Positions 6,890-16,264 of a stretch of DNA of 29,911 nt are shown piece after piece (the first letter of the stretch is position 1; every line of letters begins with the position of its first letter). The stretch comes from a virus. A program made the position numbers and the translations under genes. Location: IMG/VR virus record IMGVR_UViG_3300009071_000039, positions 1 to 29,911 of that record, one strand, 5' to 3'. Under the pieces are notes generated by a model. The model had not been told where the DNA came from and made no database searches. It was given only the letters and a program-made list of their open reading frames with translations.

Positions 6890-9800
6890 ATGACAACTCC
6901 GGCAGAATTAAATGCAGCCAGGCTCACCCAACAACTTGAAATAAATCGCCAAAAACTTGCAGTAAAAAGTTTGCAACAACAAGCACGTACTGGTGCGAGA
7001 TGGAGCAACATTACTGATGAATGGAACAAAAGTGACGAAAGTGTAAAACTAACAAGAAAAACGTTACAAAATCTCAATGGGCAAAATGAAGGCCTAAAAA
7101 ACCAACCTGGATACGTAACTACCAAATCAAAAATTACACAGAATATTGTAGAAACAAATGTTCTTTCAAGCGAACTAGGCGAAGTACGTACAACAACTCA
7201 AAAAAATGAAAACAGTTTTGAAGTAACAAATAATCTACCACGTAATAGTGCTGGGTCAATTGTAAAAAATGCATCGATTGCATCTGTTGAGGATGGAAGA
7301 TTTACTACACCTATTGCTGGAAACAATTTCTTTTTTGACGATGTTGAGCAAGAAGTTAAACCTGTTATTGACAGTTTGAATAAACCTTCAAATGCAACTC
7401 AAAGCAACCTAAGAGTATTCGAAGATCAACAACTTGGAGATAACAAAGGTTCAGGATCAACTAGCACTGTAGGTGGTGCAACTCCTGTTGTAAAACTTTC
7501 GCAGACACAAAATCGAGGAGTTATAGGTCCAAATGGTGGTCCTACAATTGTACAAAGTGGCGGTGCTGGCGGTGCTGGCGGTGGCTCTTTAGCACGTGCA
7601 ACTGATGATGATGCAACCACTGTAACATCTAATAGTGTTGGTACTGCTAGTCAAGTGGTTGAAGGTAGAGTCGCTGTGGCTGCTGAATTCATGAAACCAA
7701 TAGTAGCAAAACCAAATAAACTGGCTGCACTGGCAAGTCAAACATACAGTATTTCAATCTATATTATGAACATGGATGAGTACAAACAGTTGTTAGCAAC
7801 AGATAAAAAAACTTTACCTACTGACCAGTTGATTATACAGTCAGGCGGTGCTCCTGTTGGACAACGTAATGAGTTTTTTGACTTAGATTTTTACGTTGAA
7901 GATTTAGAAATACGTTGTGCTATAGGAACACAAGAAACACAATCACCGCACAATGTTCAAACTATGAAATTCAACATCCTTGAACCACAAGGTATAACAT
8001 TTCTAAGTAGACTATCGCAGGCTTGTGCGGCACATGAAAACATTGAAAACGTAAATGTAAATTCACAAACTTTTTTGATGGTTATAAGATTCTATGGCTA
8101 TGATGACCAAGGCAATTTAATAAGCAGTGATCCTGCTAGTGGTGATGAACAAACCAGCGATCCTAATGCATTGGTAGAAAAATTTGTTCCGTTCCAATTT
8201 TCAAATATAACCTATCAAATTAAAACAGAGGCCGTGGTGTACAGCGTTGAAGCCACGGTACCGCAAACCACTGTTGGATATTCAACTGCAAGAGGAACAA
8301 TACCTTTTAACTTTCAACTTAGTGCCGCTGACGTACAAACACTATTCAACGGAAACACTCAGTTGGTCGATATTCAAAGACAACAGGTTGATACTGATGA
8401 TGATGAGGCATTAGAAGTTGCTGAACGTACTCCACCAGCAAAGAAAGTTGGACTTACTGACAGAACAGTCACCCAGGGTTTAGCAACGGCGTTAAATCAA
8501 CATCAACGTGATATTGTCGAAAAGAAAGGATACCTGATTGCAGACGAATATGTGATTGAATTAGAAGATGTTGCCGGACTTAAAGATGCTAAAATGAAAA
8601 AACAAGGTACTGTGGATAAAAAACGCACCGCATTTGAAAAAAGCAGTGATCCAAATCAAAAGCTCAATCAAAACAAACAAGCCCTGGATGTTAACAGTAG
8701 AGAATATAGTATTACTGCTGGTACACAAATAACACAATTAATTGACCAAGTGATGAAAAATAGCACCTATATTACTGCACAACAGACAGTTGCCTTTGAT
8801 GAAGTAACAGGAAAGCGTATTGAAAATCCTCCCGTGAAAACTGTGCAATGGTATAAAATAACACAGACTGCTACACCAATTGGATATGACAGGAAACGTA
8901 ATGATTTTGCTTACAGAATAAAATATTTTATCAGTAGATATCAAATCAATACTCCTCGTAGTCCATATTTTCCTCCAGCAATGTACAGAGGAGCACACAA
9001 AATATTCAACTATTGGTTCACTGGGCAAAACACAGAAGTAATAGATTTTCAAATTGATGTAAACAGTAACTACCTACAGTCAATTGGCAAAGACGGTTTA
9101 AATGACGAATCAACCACAGTAGTCGGAGATGCACGTTTTGCAGAAAAGAAATTTTTTGAAACGGCTCCAAACAGTAGTATGCAAGGTGGTGAAGGAGAAA
9201 GTACAAGACCTGCAGCAGAATTAGCATCAAGATTATATGATCCAGCAGACGTTGCAAAAAGTGAAATCACAATAGTAGGTGATCCTGATTTTATAACACA
9301 AAGTGAAATTTTTTACAACAATGTTACGCTTGGAAGTTTTGAAGCAGATGGTAGTGTGAATAGTAATGCAAGCGAAGTGCTTTACGAAATACGTTTTAAC
9401 CGAGTAGTTGATTATGATTATGCAACAGGGCTGACTCCTGTGTTTAAAGAAAACTTATCAAAGAGTGGCATTACTGGCGAAACAAATATTGCACAAGAAA
9501 GCATAGTATTTACTGGTGTTGAAATTTTTAACTATTTCAAAAACGGACAGTTCACACAAAGGTTACACGGAGCCATTAGAACATTTGATACAGCAGTTGA
9601 TAGTCCAGAACAAAAGAAAGCACAATCGAATGTTGTTGAAGAGCAACCAGGATTAGATGCATTTGGCGGCGCAGGTGAAACTGTACGGCCAACAAAAAAA
9701 CCAGCGGCACCGGTAGGGTCTAGAGGTAGTGGTGAGTTTCTTGATCCTAGAGGTCGTAAACAGGCAGCACCAACTGGTGTAAATCAAGTTCCTGATTATA

Positions 9801-10168
9801 TCTCTGGAAGTACAAGAAGCAGTGGGCCTACTCCAGTGAATAATACTGCAAGTAAAACTGTTCCCTATACAAGTGCAACAGTAAATAATGCAACAACAAG
9901 AAGAATTGCTGAATCAGGAATCAACGGCGATGTTGATTACACAGGCTCAACTATAGATACAGACACAGACAACTGGCAACCTCCGGTACAGCCTAAACCA
10001 GGAAGCAACACAATTAGTGATGACGCTGGTACCAACAGTGGGTTTAGAGGATCGTTGTTGAAAAAGAAAACGCAACGTTCCTTAGAAAGATCAAATCGTA
10101 GAGTAAAGGCTGGAGCAAAAGTAGTTGGCGGCGGTGGAGCTGGCACTAATTCAAGTGCATTTAGATAA
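6890..10168 (+). CDS. Large virion structural protein, probable baseplate hub (gp27-like position)
   Basis: 1092 residues, start ATG 6890 with AGGA upstream. I do not recognise a named T4 homologue by sequence. Seen: a Gln/Lys-rich, helix-prone N-terminus (1-80); a linker with GGAGGAGGGS (about 225-235); a folded region (about 260-500) with FFDLDFYVEDLEIRCAIGTQ and MKFNILEPQGITFLSRL; a second region (about 600-790) opening YSITAGTQITQLIDQVMKNS; a third ending FNYFKNGQFTQRLHGAIR (about 880-900); and a low-complexity tail from about 910 with PGLDAFG (920-926) and a basic C-terminus. The NG-x-F-x-Q-x-L ending is typical of tail hub proteins, and the gene sits between gp53 and gp5, so a hub role is inferred. 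The PGLDAFG motif also occurs in the gp48-like repeat region, hinting that the two proteins share a binding partner. Confidence 0.72.
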   Translation: MTTPAELNAARLTQQLEINRQKLAVKSLQQQARTGARWSNITDEWNKSDESVKLTRKTLQNLNGQNEGLKNQPGYVTTKSKITQNIVETNVLSSELGEVRTTTQKNENSFEVTNNLPRNSAGSIVKNASIASVEDGRFTTPIAGNNFFFDDVEQEVKPVIDSLNKPSNATQSNLRVFEDQQLGDNKGSGSTSTVGGATPVVKLSQTQNRGVIGPNGGPTIVQSGGAGGAGGGSLARATDDDATTVTSNSVGTASQVVEGRVAVAAEFMKPIVAKPNKLAALASQTYSISIYIMNMDEYKQLLATDKKTLPTDQLIIQSGGAPVGQRNEFFDLDFYVEDLEIRCAIGTQETQSPHNVQTMKFNILEPQGITFLSRLSQACAAHENIENVNVNSQTFLMVIRFYGYDDQGNLISSDPASGDEQTSDPNALVEKFVPFQFSNITYQIKTEAVVYSVEATVPQTTVGYSTARGTIPFNFQLSAADVQTLFNGNTQLVDIQRQQVDTDDDEALEVAERTPPAKKVGLTDRTVTQGLATALNQHQRDIVEKKGYLIADEYVIELEDVAGLKDAKMKKQGTVDKKRTAFEKSSDPNQKLNQNKQALDVNSREYSITAGTQITQLIDQVMKNSTYITAQQTVAFDEVTGKRIENPPVKTVQWYKITQTATPIGYDRKRNDFAYRIKYFISRYQINTPRSPYFPPAMYRGAHKIFNYWFTGQNTEVIDFQIDVNSNYLQSIGKDGLNDESTTVVGDARFAEKKFFETAPNSSMQGGEGESTRPAAELASRLYDPADVAKSEITIVGDPDFITQSEIFYNNVTLGSFEADGSVNSNASEVLYEIRFNRVVDYDYATGLTPVFKENLSKSGITGETNIAQESIVFTGVEIFNYFKNGQFTQRLHGAIRTFDTAVDSPEQKKAQSNVVEEQPGLDAFGGAGETVRPTKKPAAPVGSRGSGEFLDPRGRKQAAPTGVNQVPDYISGSTRSSGPTPVNNTASKTVPYTSATVNNATTRRIAESGINGDVDYTGSTIDTDTDNWQPPVQPKPGSNTISDDAGTNSGFRGSLLKKKTQRSLERSNRRVKAGAKVVGGGGAGTNSSAFR

Positions 10169-10178
10169 GAGGTTATAA

Positions 10179-12416
10179 ATGGCAAGTGAAAACTATCAAA
10201 GAAGTAGAGGCGTCCAATCTAACTATAAGCAAGATGTTGGAGGAACACCTGCTGAAAGCGGTCCGTTTATTGGAGAAGTTACAAATAATGTAGATCCAAC
10301 ACGCAGTGGTCGATTGCAAGTTTTTATAACACATTTAGCTGGTTCAGATAAAAACAATAAAAGTCTTTGGCGAACAGTAAGTTACCTAAGTCCTTTCTAT
10401 GGAGTTACGCAACAAAGTGCACCTCAACCTACAGGCCCGGGTAGTTTTACAGGTAATAATCAAAGTTATGGATTTTGGGGAACACCACCAGACTTAGGAA
10501 CAAAAGTATTGTGTTTCTTTGTAGATGGAGATCCAAGCAAAGGTTACTATATGGGTATGCCAATAGAACCTGGACTTAATCACATGCTACCAGCAATTGG
10601 AGCAAGTGACAAGTACGTAGATGATAGTAATAGTCCTCTGTTTGCAAACAAAAAAAAATTACCTGTGGTTGAGATCAATAATTCAAATCCTGCAATAAGT
10701 GAAAATCCAAGATTTTTTGAAGAAGTAAAACCAGTGCATAGTGTCCTTGCTGGACAAATGTTAGCACAAGGTGTAATAGCGGATCCACTGCTTGGACCTA
10801 TAACATCAAACAGTCAACGTGAATCTCCTAGTGCATGCTTTGGTATTAGTACTCCTGGGAGGGCAGTATACTCGGGTGGATTAACAGATGCACAGTTACA
10901 ACAAAAAATAAACAGTTCAACACTACAAGCAAATGAAGTTAATGTAATTGGCCGTAAAGGCGGACATAGTTTGGTAATGGATGACGGTAGTCAGGCCAAC
11001 GAAGACAATTTAATTAGATTGCGTACCAGTGGCGGACATCAGATAATGATGAACGATACACCCGATGGACAAACAATACATATTATGCATGCTAATGGAC
11101 AAAGTTGGGTTGAACTAGGCAAGGAAGGCACTATAGATGTCTATGCCTCAAATAGTTTAAACATAAGAAGTGCTGGTGAAATCAACATGCATGCAGATAA
11201 AAATATAAACATAAACAGTGAAACTGGCAGTATAAACATGCATGCAAAGACCTCTATGAGTTTGGAAAGTGCTGGTCTCAACCTCACAGGTACAAATAGT
11301 TTATTGGCCTATAGCAAAAGCATGATTGGATTGAAAAGCGACAGCTCAATGATGTTGAAAAGCAATACTGGAAGTTGGGGTGCTGGATCAGCACTTACAC
11401 TTGAAGCAGGTTGTATCAAACTAAACAGTGGATCTGCAGGCGATGTGCCCAAGGCTCAAGAAATTCCAAAACTTAGATTGCCTGATACAAAGTTCTCACC
11501 GCAACAAGGTTGGATACCCGAACCATCTGCAATAGAAACAATTGCCACAAGAGTACCAACTCATGAACCTTATGCTGAAAGAGGCACAGGAATAAACACA
11601 ACTACAAATTTGTCCAATACTAGTACGACGGTGCCTTTGGAGCCAAAAACACAAGAAGCAATCAACAAAACTGAAACTACAGAAATTAAAAAGATCGAAA
11701 AGGGCGATTATGAAAAGCAAGCCAATGCAACTAATAACGTTGGTAAAATACCGCCTGAAAAAGTAACAGGTATGTTGGCCCAATCTAGTAAACAAGTTGA
11801 GCAGAAGGCAAACGAAATATCAAACTCTAAAGGAGTAGGTAAATTTGGATTCAGTGCACCTGAACTAGAAGATGCTGGATTTTTAAAACCTGGTACCAGT
11901 GACTTCTTTTTGAAAGATGCTACCAGTGACCTCAGTACTGTTCTTAGCAGTTCAAGTGTATGGACCGGTAACCAAGGAATAAATGGTGTTAGTGATTTTC
12001 TAAACAATGAAACCATACAAGACATAACAAAAACTGATTTGTTCACCAAAGGACTTAATGGCTTGCAAAATGCAGGTGTTGTTACAGGCTTAGAAGACGA
12101 GGCTGATCTGGCTGGTTTAGTTAGTGGTGCTAGTAAGTTTGGAGTTGATGCTGTCAAAAAATGGACACAAGGTAGTGCAGTACTTGGTAAAACACTTAAT
12201 GGGGCACTAAGCGGAAATATCACTGCTGGACAAATGAATGAGCTCGTCAAAGGCGGACAGTATGCAGTTAATCTTACTACACAAAAAATCAGCAGTGAAA
12301 TACAAGGGTTTACCAAAGGATCATCAGGAGCAACTGGTACTGTAGTTCGTACTGAAATTGATACAGCAGTACAGTCAGTGATTGCTAGTCAAAAAGTCAC
12401 TGGAATAAGCACATAA
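10179..12416 (+). CDS. 5: gp5-like baseplate hub spike protein (OB fold plus beta-helix, no lysozyme domain)
   Basis: 745 residues, SD GAGG before ATG 10179. The N-terminus (about 25-135; GPFIGEVTNNVDPTRSGRLQ, VLCFFVDGDPSKGYYMG) is the gp5/VgrG OB-fold domain. A linker (about 135-250) contains RESPSACFGISTPGR. Residues about 252-420 are a spike beta-helix with short alternating strands (SGGHQIMMND, GEINMHADKNININSETGSI). T4 gp5 carries a lysozyme domain between OB fold and helix; none is visible here, and the linker is too short for one. A C-terminal extension of about 320 residues follows: a Thr/Lys/Glu-rich linker, then from about 552 a helical domain (GKFGFSAPELEDAGFLKPGT, VWTGNQGINGVSDFLN) that I recall from other phage tail proteins, resembling peptidoglycan-binding-like folds. 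It should form the membrane-piercing spike under the tail tube. Confidence 0.85.
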   Translation: MASENYQRSRGVQSNYKQDVGGTPAESGPFIGEVTNNVDPTRSGRLQVFITHLAGSDKNNKSLWRTVSYLSPFYGVTQQSAPQPTGPGSFTGNNQSYGFWGTPPDLGTKVLCFFVDGDPSKGYYMGMPIEPGLNHMLPAIGASDKYVDDSNSPLFANKKKLPVVEINNSNPAISENPRFFEEVKPVHSVLAGQMLAQGVIADPLLGPITSNSQRESPSACFGISTPGRAVYSGGLTDAQLQQKINSSTLQANEVNVIGRKGGHSLVMDDGSQANEDNLIRLRTSGGHQIMMNDTPDGQTIHIMHANGQSWVELGKEGTIDVYASNSLNIRSAGEINMHADKNININSETGSINMHAKTSMSLESAGLNLTGTNSLLAYSKSMIGLKSDSSMMLKSNTGSWGAGSALTLEAGCIKLNSGSAGDVPKAQEIPKLRLPDTKFSPQQGWIPEPSAIETIATRVPTHEPYAERGTGINTTTNLSNTSTTVPLEPKTQEAINKTETTEIKKIEKGDYEKQANATNNVGKIPPEKVTGMLAQSSKQVEQKANEISNSKGVGKFGFSAPELEDAGFLKPGTSDFFLKDATSDLSTVLSSSSVWTGNQGINGVSDFLNNETIQDITKTDLFTKGLNGLQNAGVVTGLEDEADLAGLVSGASKFGVDAVKKWTQGSAVLGKTLNGALSGNITAGQMNELVKGGQYAVNLTTQKISSEIQGFTKGSSGATGTVVRTEIDTAVQSVIASQKVTGIST

Positions 12417-12423
12417 ATACGTT

Positions 12424-12804
12424 ATGACATCAGTAATCGGATATAGCACAGTTGGCAGGTTTAAAAATTATACACTAACTGATTTTGAACTCATTAAAGC
12501 TGACCTCTTGAATGCACTTAATATAAGGCAAGGCGAAATGCCTGGCAGACCTGATGTTGGTACAACAATGTGGAGTCTAATATTCGAACCACAAAATGCA
12601 CAAACATCACAGGCTATAATCACTGAACTACAACGTGTTGTAGCACAAGACCCAAGAATAGAAATTTCAGATATAAATGTTTTTGCACAAGAAAATGGTT
12701 TTTTATGTGAACTTGAAGTACAAACCATTGCAGGACAGGATGCAAATACATTAACTGTATTCTTTGACAATCAACAACAACGAGCCGCATACTCAGACGT
12801 CTAG
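12424..12804 (+). CDS. 25: Baseplate wedge subunit gp25
   Basis: 126 residues, close to T4 gp25 (132). gp25 is a core wedge protein that helps start sheath assembly and is related to T6SS TssE. Seen: the N-terminal helix, QGEMPGRPDVGTTMWSLIFE at residues about 36-55, and a C-terminal strand pair. The EPR signature of the family reads EPQ here (FEPQN, 54-58), so the conserved Arg is replaced by Gln. No clear SD precedes ATG 12424, which lies 7 nt after the gp5 stop; translation is probably coupled to gp5. Confidence 0.9.
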   Translation: MTSVIGYSTVGRFKNYTLTDFELIKADLLNALNIRQGEMPGRPDVGTTMWSLIFEPQNAQTSQAIITELQRVVAQDPRIEISDINVFAQENGFLCELEVQTIAGQDANTLTVFFDNQQQRAAYSDV

Positions 12805-12805
12805 T

Positions 12806-12823
12806 ATAAACTACGTAGTTTAT
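12806..12823. repeat. 18-bp perfect palindrome between gp25 and gp6
   Basis: ATAAACTACGTAGTTTAT is perfectly self-complementary with no central spacer and starts 2 nt after the gp25 stop. It is followed by TTTTG and, 7 nt on, the gp6 late promoter. It could be an operator-like site, or an RNA hairpin trimming or slowing upstream transcripts. It is too AT-rich and its T-tract too short for a confident intrinsic terminator. Confidence 0.8.
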
Positions 12824-12829
12824 TTTGTA

Positions 12830-12837
12830 GATAAATA
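12830..12837 (+). promoter_or_regulatory. T4-type late promoter for gp6 and the giant structural gene
   Basis: GATAAATA differs from TATAAATA at the first base only. It lies in the 51-bp gp25-gp6 gap, 18 nt before the gp6 ATG. Expected start near 12843, immediately followed by SD AAGGA (12844-12848). Geometry matches the promoter at 4117-4124. Confidence 0.72.
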
Positions 12838-12855
12838 CTAGGTAAGGAAATACAC

Positions 12856-15800
12856 ATGGCTAAGACTACAAGACAAACTAGTATATTTGGGGTTGAGGAT
12901 TGGAAGAGAATTTACCAAACTTACCGCGAAGCAGACTTTCAAAGTTATGACTTTGAAACACTACGTAAGAGCTTTATAGACTACATTCGTTTATATTACC
13001 CAGAGAGTTTTAACGACTATATTGAGTCAAGTGAATTTATAGCACTGCTTGATGTTATGGCATTTATGGGCCAAGCTGGTAGTTTTAGAAATGACCTAAA
13101 CACAAGAGAGAATTTTATCGACACTGCTGAACGTAGAGACAGTGTCAATCGACTAGCAGAACTAGTAAGTTACACACCAAAGCGTAACACTGCAGCATCA
13201 GGCTTTTTAAAAGTACAAAGCATAAGCACCACAGAAGGTGTAGTTGACTTTACTGGTGTCAATTTATCAAATATCACAATCAATTGGAATGATACTACAA
13301 ATGCAAATTGGTTAGAACAATTCACAGTTATAATAAATGCAGCTTTGGATAACAGTCAGCGTTTTGGACGTCCAGCAAATTCACAAACTATACTAGGTGT
13401 CCAAACAGACGAATATGCTATAAATCTACTGCAAGGATTCTTGCCAGTGATACCGTTTACAAGCACAATAAACGGAACTTCAATGGGTTTTGAAGCAGTA
13501 TGTGCTACATCTCAAAACAAAACATATGTATACGAACCTTCACCTGCTCCAAATGGGGCATTTAACATATTGTATAGAAATGATAAACAAGGTTATGCTA
13601 GTGCAAACACTGGCTTTTTCTTTTTATTTAAACAAGGAAGTCTACAAGATTTAGATTTTAATTTAGGAGAAAGAATATCAAACAGGGTTGTAAATGTCAA
13701 CATCGAAGGAATCAATAACGAAGATGTTTGGTTATATCAACTTAATTCTCAAGGAAATATTGAGAATGAATGGGAATATGTTGAAAACATATACTCAGGT
13801 GCAGTTGAAGAGCTTACTCCTGAGCAACGTCGGTACTTTACAATAAGTTCTAGAACAAATGATCAAATCAATTTAAACTTTGGCGATGGCGTGTTTAGTA
13901 GCATACCAGTTGGCAGTTTCAGAACTTATGTACGTGCTAGTAACGGATTAAGTTATATTATCAATCAAGATGAGATGCAAAACGTAACTATCTCGATTGG
14001 CTATGTAAGTCGTACAGGTAGGAATGAAACACTTACTTTTACATGTGCTTTGACACAACCAGTAAGCAATGCCGCTAATAGAGAAAATATTAACGATATT
14101 AAACAACGTGCTCCTGCTAGATTTTATACGCAAAACAGAATGGTAAACGGTGAAGATTACAATAATTTTCCATATACACTTTATTCAACTATAATCAAGT
14201 CCAAAGCCGTAAACAGAAGCTCAATTGGTACTAGTAGATACTTGGATCTTGTTGATATCACTGGAAAATATTCAAGTACAAATGTTTTTGCTAGTGATGG
14301 CATGATATACGAAAATACTGCTGTGCCAAGTTTTACTTTTACATTTGTTGATCAAAATGATATTACTGATGTTATTGTTAATCAAGTTGAACCTGTAATA
14401 TCAAGTAGAGGAATGCAAGAGTTTTACTATCAAAACTTCACACGTCCTTCGTTAACAGTATTAAATCTAAACTGGAGCCAGAGTACCACAAGTAACAATG
14501 AAACCACTGGATTTTTTAGGTTTGTATCGAACAATGCACCTGCACCAGTTGGACCGCAGGCAAGTGACAATAAGAAATATATTGCTCAAGGCGGGCTGGT
14601 AAAATTTACTCCACCAACTGGACAATATTTTACTGCTACCAATAGGCTTGCAGTTGGATCTCCAACATTACCTGGTGATAAAATGGTGTTGTGGGCAACT
14701 GTTACTGCATTAGAACTTGATGGTACAAATTTTGGAGTTGGTAATAATGCTGATGGCACAGGTCCTGTAACACTTAATAATTTTATTCCAACTAATGCAA
14801 TTCCAACAGAGGTTATTCCAAACTTTATTACAGATTTACCAACCGCAATCGAAACCACAATGCGTGAAAACATTGAATTGTATCGAGATTTTGGATTAGG
14901 ATATAATAATTTAACCGGAACTTGGTATGTAATCACAACCACAAACTTAAATCCAGCCATTACTTTTAGTCTTACAAATGCACAAAACACTTCAGGTACA
15001 GGTTTAGACAATAGTTGGTTGGTTGCTTTTGAAACTGATGGAGTAACTTACACAGTAAGTTCACGTAGTTTACAGAGATTTTGGGCTAGTGTTTTAGAAA
15101 CACGGTTTTTCTATGATGGTACACAAAAAGTTTATGATCCAAAGACAGGCACAGTGATAAATGATTTTATTAATGTCTTAAAAACGAACAACTTACCCGA
15201 TAGCAGTGCAACACTTAACAGTGATGAAGTTTTAGACATTATTGACCAGCCTGTAGAAGCAGATGGTTTTGTAGATGACTTTAGAGTCAGAATATCATAC
15301 AAAGATTCTGACAATGACGGTATACCAGACAATCCAGATTATTTTCAAACACTTGTTGCTCCAACTGTCAACCCGAACAACAAGAGAATCTATTTGCAAC
15401 AGACAATTGACTTTGATAACTTAGAAAGATATTTGCCATTAGCAGAAGGTGTGGTAATTGGTTCTTTTGCAACAAAATCTGCAATTGAACTTGTGAAAAG
15501 CGAGTATGCAGACAAGCAAGTGTTTTATGCATATACAGACGAAAAGTTCTATCAACTGACAGTTGACTATGAAGGAACAAGAACTATAGTACTAGTAACT
15601 GGATACCAAACATATACAGGAAGGCAGGGATTGTATTTTCAGTATCGCCACAATGCTCCGTTGAGTAGACGTATTGATCCAGGCACAACAAATATCATTG
15701 ATTTGTATCTAGTAACACAATCATATTATATTGCTTATCAAAATTACATACGCGACAGTACAGGAACTGTAACTGAACCAACAAAACCTACAATCGACGA

Positions 15801-16263
15801 ACTAACAACTAGTTATAGTACACTTGATCAATACAAGATGATCAGTGATAATATTATTTTAAATAGTGTAACTTTTAAACCGTTGTTTGGAACAAAAGCA
15901 TCAGTTGAACTACAAGCCACTATCAAGTGTGTAAAAAATACATCAAGTACTGCCAGTGTTAGTGAAATTAAAAGTCAAGTTGTTAGTGCAATGAACACTT
16001 ATTTTACTATAGAGAACTGGGATTTTGGTGATACGTTTTTCTTTAGTGAGCTAAGTGCATATTTACATGACAGATTAGGAAGTATTATTAGTTCGGTGGT
16101 ATTAGTACCAACTGATCCTCTTAAATCGTTTGGTGATTTATATGAAATACGCTCACAAGCAAATGAGATATTTGTTAATGCAGCCACAGTTAACGATGTA
16201 CAGGTAATTGATGCACTTACTGGTACGCAGTTGCGAACTGCACCAAATAGCGGAGTAGTCTAA
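12856..16263 (+). CDS. 6: Baseplate wedge subunit gp6
   Basis: 1135 residues against 660 in T4. gp6 dimers form the ring that holds baseplate wedges together and triggers the shape change at contraction. The N-terminal signature is clear at about residues 55-120: SSEFIALLDVMAFMGQAGSF, RNDLNTRENFIDTAERRDSV, LVSYTPKRNTAASG. The C-terminal domain (about 1000-1135; VSEIKSQVVSAMNTYFTIEN, WDFGDTFFFSELSAYLHDRL) is the gpJ/gp6-like dimerisation region. The additional middle, about 500-900, is beta-rich and contains a calcium-loop motif DSDNDGIPDNPD at 817-828. SD AAGGA lies 7 nt before ATG 12856 and a late promoter just upstream. It ends one base before the giant gene begins. Confidence 0.93.
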   Translation: MAKTTRQTSIFGVEDWKRIYQTYREADFQSYDFETLRKSFIDYIRLYYPESFNDYIESSEFIALLDVMAFMGQAGSFRNDLNTRENFIDTAERRDSVNRLAELVSYTPKRNTAASGFLKVQSISTTEGVVDFTGVNLSNITINWNDTTNANWLEQFTVIINAALDNSQRFGRPANSQTILGVQTDEYAINLLQGFLPVIPFTSTINGTSMGFEAVCATSQNKTYVYEPSPAPNGAFNILYRNDKQGYASANTGFFFLFKQGSLQDLDFNLGERISNRVVNVNIEGINNEDVWLYQLNSQGNIENEWEYVENIYSGAVEELTPEQRRYFTISSRTNDQINLNFGDGVFSSIPVGSFRTYVRASNGLSYIINQDEMQNVTISIGYVSRTGRNETLTFTCALTQPVSNAANRENINDIKQRAPARFYTQNRMVNGEDYNNFPYTLYSTIIKSKAVNRSSIGTSRYLDLVDITGKYSSTNVFASDGMIYENTAVPSFTFTFVDQNDITDVIVNQVEPVISSRGMQEFYYQNFTRPSLTVLNLNWSQSTTSNNETTGFFRFVSNNAPAPVGPQASDNKKYIAQGGLVKFTPPTGQYFTATNRLAVGSPTLPGDKMVLWATVTALELDGTNFGVGNNADGTGPVTLNNFIPTNAIPTEVIPNFITDLPTAIETTMRENIELYRDFGLGYNNLTGTWYVITTTNLNPAITFSLTNAQNTSGTGLDNSWLVAFETDGVTYTVSSRSLQRFWASVLETRFFYDGTQKVYDPKTGTVINDFINVLKTNNLPDSSATLNSDEVLDIIDQPVEADGFVDDFRVRISYKDSDNDGIPDNPDYFQTLVAPTVNPNNKRIYLQQTIDFDNLERYLPLAEGVVIGSFATKSAIELVKSEYADKQVFYAYTDEKFYQLTVDYEGTRTIVLVTGYQTYTGRQGLYFQYRHNAPLSRRIDPGTTNIIDLYLVTQSYYIAYQNYIRDSTGTVTEPTKPTIDELTTSYSTLDQYKMISDNIILNSVTFKPLFGTKASVELQATIKCVKNTSSTASVSEIKSQVVSAMNTYFTIENWDFGDTFFFSELSAYLHDRLGSIISSVVLVPTDPLKSFGDLYEIRSQANEIFVNAATVNDVQVIDALTGTQLRTAPNSGVV
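15304..15339 (+). other. EF-hand/thrombospondin-3 type calcium-loop motif in gp6
   Basis: Encodes DSDNDGIPDNPD (gp6 residues 817-828), with Asp at loop positions 1, 3, 5, 9 and 12 and Gly at 6, the pattern of calcium-binding loops. Confidence 0.75.
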
Positions 16264-16264
16264 T

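Noticed and set aside
10170-10182. TTATAAATG before gp5 as a late promoter
   Set aside because: The match includes the start codon itself and ends in G; a transcript from it would start inside the gene.
11708-12316. Minus-strand open frame of 202 codons opposite gp5
   Set aside because: Composition is Ser/Pro/Leu-rich with no recognisable motif or SD, and it lies wholly within the convincing gp5 frame.
12412-12419. CATAAATA just before gp25 as a late promoter
   Set aside because: It overlaps the gp5 stop and lies 4 nt before the gp25 ATG, so the expected transcript start would fall inside the start codon. More likely a chance match in AT-rich sequence.
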